DNA from: SIG480 sp045614365 | GTDB taxonomy: Bacteria > Bacillota > Clostridia > Oscillospirales > JAAYXM01 | Assembly: GCA_045614365.1 (NCBI GenBank) | Contig: JAZLCV010000034.1 | Location: 1 to 7,871 of the forward strand | Reading direction: 5' to 3' | DNA: 7,871 nt | In this document: piece after piece, positions 5,513 through 7,871 of the stretch | Numbering within the stretch: the stretch's first letter is position 1 | Layout: each line of letters begins with the position of its first letter | Notes under the pieces: generated by a model | Told to the model about the DNA's origin: nothing | The model's database searches: none | What the model saw: only the letters and a program-made list of their open reading frames with translations | Position numbers and translations under genes: made by a program

Positions 5513-6751
5513 CAGCTCCTCTGCCATTTTGCGAAGAAGGTTAAACGCTTCCTGTGCCGCGCGCTCCTTTGCAAGCTCACGCCCGCGCGGCTGATAGATT
5601 TTTGAACAGGAAGTTTTTCCCTTTACGGTTACGGCAATATAAACCGTGCCGCCGGGGTTCTTTTCGTCACCGGAATTCGGATCGGCATAACCTGTAACAC
5701 CGATACCTGCATCAGTTCCGAATGTCCGGCATGCCGCAGCCGACAGCGCCCGTGCGCACTCCTCACTTACCGCGCCGTATTTATCAAGAAGCTCGCGCTC
5801 TATTCCCAAAAGCTTCATTTTGATTTCATTTGTATAAGCGCACGCACCGCCGTAAAATACCTCGGATGAACCGGGGATATCAGTGATAAGCTTCGCACAA
5901 AGCCCGCCCGTACAGGATTCTGCAGTGGCAAGCGTAAGCTTTTTGTCACGAAGAACGGAAAAAGCCGCAGCGTGAAGCGACGGAACATCGACGCCGTATA
6001 CTACATCACCTAAAATTTCTTCAACCTTTTCTATAACAGGGCGTGTTATAGCATCTGCCTCTTCCTCGGTTTCTGCCTTGCCCGTAACGCGCAGAAGCAC
6101 CTCTCCGTCCTTTGCATACGGCGCGAGAGTCGGGTTTGTCATCGTTTCGGCAAACGAGCTTATTCTGCTCTCAACCTCGCTCTCTCCCATACCGTAGATA
6201 TGGATGCCGTGCGACACAAGATGCGCATCGGAAAGCTTCTTAAGATACGGTACCATACGGTATTTCACCATGGGTTTACACTCACGCGGAGGTCCCGGAA
6301 GCATAATGAGGATTTTTCCTCCGTCCTCTATCGCACACCCGGGTGCAGTTCCCCAGTCGTTTTCAAGCACTGTACACCCGTCCGGTAAATACGCCTGACG
6401 AGCATTGTTGTCCGTCATTCTGCGCCCGAGCTTTTCAAAATAGCCCTTTATTCTCTCAAGCGAAGGCTCGTGCAACACAAGCTCTTTTCCGAAAGCACGC
6501 GCTGCAACCTGCTTTGTGAGGTCATCAAATGTCGGACCGAGGCCCCCGGTTGTTATTATGATATCCGCACGCTCCTTTGCGATAAGTATACACTTTTCAA
6601 GGCGTTCCGGATTGTCCCCGACAACGGTCTGATAATATGCATTTATCCCAAGCTCCGATAACGCTTGTGCGACCGTTACGGCATCGGTATTTGTAATTTC
6701 GCCGAGAAGAATTTCCGTCCCTACGGCTATTATTTCAGCTGACAAGCTCAA
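5504..6751 (-). CDS. cinA: CinA family protein (ADP-ribose pyrophosphatase domain plus NMN amidohydrolase domain)
   Basis: 415 residues, the usual length of two-domain CinA. The N-terminal MoaB/MogA-like domain (about 4-170) starts with AEIIAVGTEILLGEITNT and carries TTGGLGPTFDD (67-77); this domain is a metal-dependent ADP-ribose pyrophosphatase in characterised homologues. A linker domain (about 180-255) precedes the C-terminal CinA domain (about 258-410), which holds AESCTGG (277-283) with the Ser and Cys expected of the NMN amidohydrolase that converts NMN to nicotinate mononucleotide and ammonia. The usual 'GIAGPGG...KPVG' stretch reads GYADPNSGDEKNPGGTVY (354-371), a departure from the family norm. 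Start is TTG 6751, with GAGAAGG (6759-6765) 7 nt upstream, and translation begins where CinA proteins normally begin. The gene lies 15 nt after thiI. CinA was first linked to competence in streptococci, but most homologues serve pyridine nucleotide salvage, which the neighbouring Nudix gene also suggests. Confidence 0.93.
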   Translation of the reverse strand: MSLSAEIIAVGTEILLGEITNTDAVTVAQALSELGINAYYQTVVGDNPERLEKCILIAKERADIIITTGGLGPTFDDLTKQVAARAFGKELVLHEPSLERIKGYFEKLGRRMTDNNARQAYLPDGCTVLENDWGTAPGCAIEDGGKILIMLPGPPRECKPMVKYRMVPYLKKLSDAHLVSHGIHIYGMGESEVESRISSFAETMTNPTLAPYAKDGEVLLRVTGKAETEEEADAITRPVIEKVEEILGDVVYGVDVPSLHAAAFSVLRDKKLTLATAESCTGGLCAKLITDIPGSSEVFYGGACAYTNEIKMKLLGIERELLDKYGAVSEECARALSAAACRTFGTDAGIGVTGYADPNSGDEKNPGGTVYIAVTVKGKTSCSKIYQPRGRELAKERAAQEAFNLLRKMAEELSV

Positions 6752-6758
6752 CTTTCTG

Positions 6759-6765
6759 CCTTCTC
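6759..6765 (-). promoter_or_regulatory. Ribosome binding site deciding the cinA TTG start
   Basis: GAGAAGG on the minus strand ends 7 nt before TTG 6751 and almost touches the thiI stop codon (6767-6769). No in-frame ATG exists near the N-terminus. The other candidate, a TTG two codons later (6745), would be too far from the site, so 6751 is preferred. Confidence 0.6.
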
Positions 6766-6766
6766 T

Positions 6767-7871
6767 CTATATAATTTCGATATTTTCTATTGCCTCGCGG
6801 CAAAGGGCGTCAAACGGAAGCTTTTTCTCCTCTTCAAGGATGTTCTCAAGCTTCGGCTTTGTGCGCGGATGCTTTGGTGTGAACACAGTACAACAATCCT
6901 CATAAGGAAGTATTGACGTTTCAAACGTGTTTATTCTGCGCGCAATGTTCACAATCTCTTCTTTATCCATACCTATTACCGGACGGAGCACAGGAAGCGA
7001 TATGCCGTTTTCCGTAACGCCGAGAGCTTCCATAGTCTGGCTTGCAACCTGACCGAGGCTTTCGCCCGTGATAAGCGCGCCACATCCGTTCTCACGCGCC
7101 ACGCGCTCTGCAATCTGCATCATAAAGCGGCGCATAATAAGCGTAAAATACTCTTCCTTGCAGTTTGCGCGAATCTCTTCCTGGATTTTAGTAAACGGAA
7201 CCATCGCAATTTTTATGTTTCCTGCATACTTTGCTACAAGACGCGCAAGTTCAATCACCTTTTCCTTTGCACGCTCGGAGGTGTACGGATACGAGAAAAA
7301 GTGTATTCCGAAAAGCTCCACACCGCGCTTTGCCATCATGTATGCGGCAACGGGGCTGTCAATTCCTCCGGAAAGGAGAATTGCGGCACGACCGTTGATA
7401 CCGACAGGCAGCCCGCCCGCACCCGGAATCGGGTTTGCATGGACATATGCCGCGCGGTCACGTATTTCAACCTTGACTAAAGCTTCCGGATTTTTTACAT
7501 CTACTTCTATGTTTTCAAATTCATCGTGAAGTGCCGAGCCTACCTCAAAGCATATCTCCGGCGACTTTTTCGGAAACGACTTATCCGAGCGTTTTGCCTC
7601 CACCTTAAAGGTTTTTGCAACACTCAGCGTATCGCGCAGATACTCCTTTGATACGGAAATTATTTTATCTATATCCTTTTCGACCTCTGCCGCACGGGAA
7701 ATATTTACGATACCGAACACGCGGCTTGCCGCATCCAGCGCCGCATCCATATCGCAGTCTTCACTCTGCGGATCCACATATATGGTGGACTGCATACAGT
7801 ATATTTTAAACTCACCGAAGTTTCTTATTCTCCATGCAAGGTTCTTCATAAGCCGTTTTTCAAAATTCCCG
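6767..7871 (-). CDS. thiI: tRNA 4-thiouridine synthase ThiI, 5' end beyond window
   Basis: The reading frame stays open to the right edge. Codons upstream of ATG 7849 read GNFEKRLM, matching the ThiI N-terminal 'NR..FEK.L' region, so the true start lies about 20-25 codons further right and ATG 7849 is internal. Numbering from that ATG: rest of the ferredoxin-like domain (1-50), THUMP domain (about 55-140), then the PP-loop ATPase domain with SGGIDS (160-165), TGESLGQVASQT (261-272) and the Cys pair in YEDCCTVF (316-323). The enzyme adenylates U8 of tRNA and inserts sulfur to form s4U, and may also support thiamin thiazole synthesis. The protein ends at about 360 plus the missing part, so there is no rhodanese domain, as is usual in Gram-positive bacteria. 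There a dedicated cysteine desulfurase, often encoded next door, supplies sulfur; it could lie just upstream. The stop is TAG, 15 nt before cinA. Confidence 0.95.
   Translation of the reverse strand, partial: GNFEKRLMKNLAWRIRNFGEFKIYCMQSTIYVDPQSEDCDMDAALDAASRVFGIVNISRAAEVEKDIDKIISVSKEYLRDTLSVAKTFKVEAKRSDKSFPKKSPEICFEVGSALHDEFENIEVDVKNPEALVKVEIRDRAAYVHANPIPGAGGLPVGINGRAAILLSGGIDSPVAAYMMAKRGVELFGIHFFSYPYTSERAKEKVIELARLVAKYAGNIKIAMVPFTKIQEEIRANCKEEYFTLIMRRFMMQIAERVARENGCGALITGESLGQVASQTMEALGVTENGISLPVLRPVIGMDKEEIVNIARRINTFETSILPYEDCCTVFTPKHPRTKPKLENILEEEKKLPFDALCREAIENIEII

Noticed and set aside
7068..7529. Plus-strand 153-codon frame antisense to thiI
   Set aside because: It lies opposite the conserved PP-loop region of ThiI, has no ribosome binding site or domain, and is a shadow frame.

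Overview
The window reads as a stretch of chromosome from a low-to-moderate GC Gram-positive bacterium, most likely an anaerobic member of class Clostridia. The evidence is the complete WalR/WalK-YycH-YycI cell-wall stress module (a Bacillota hallmark), strong AGGAGG-type ribosome binding sites, two TTG starts, and a ThiI without the C-terminal rhodanese domain found in enterobacteria. The genus cannot be fixed from the sequence. Every real gene lies on the minus strand, so the biological reading order runs from position 7871 down to 1.

In transcription order: (1) thiI, tRNA 4-thiouridine synthase, whose 5' end lies beyond the right edge; (2) cinA, a two-domain CinA protein (predicted ADP-ribose pyrophosphatase / NMN amidohydrolase) with a TTG start; (3) a Nudix hydrolase with an ADP-ribose pyrophosphatase signature; (4) walR, an OmpR-family response regulator; (5) walK, its membrane histidine kinase; (6) a yycH-like and (7) a yycI-like gene, both encoding membrane-anchored extracytoplasmic regulators of WalK; (8) after a 163-base gap, the first 23 codons of murA, cut by the left edge. 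Spacing is tight throughout genes 1-7: gaps of 15, 56, 28 and 35 nt, then overlaps of 4 and 20 nt. These seven genes are therefore probably one operon, or one operon with internal promoters that I could not see. The only intergenic region over 60 nt lies between yycI and murA. It holds a good extended -10 promoter candidate and no recognisable terminator.

Functionally there are two blocks. thiI-cinA-nudF is housekeeping nucleotide chemistry: tRNA thiolation plus clean-up of NMN and ADP-ribose. walR-walK-yycH-yycI is the signal transduction system that adjusts peptidoglycan remodelling in Bacillota. It is followed directly by murA, the first committed enzyme of peptidoglycan precursor synthesis, at the place where walJ (yycJ/vicX) sits in Bacilli.

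I found no mobile element, CRISPR array, RNA gene, phage gene or unknown large gene. The window looks like conserved core genome. The points worth a second look are the gene neighbourhood, the promoter and start of murA, a hairpin over the cinA stop codon, an altered loop in the CinA C-terminal domain, and visible similarity between the C-terminal halves of YycH and YycI.
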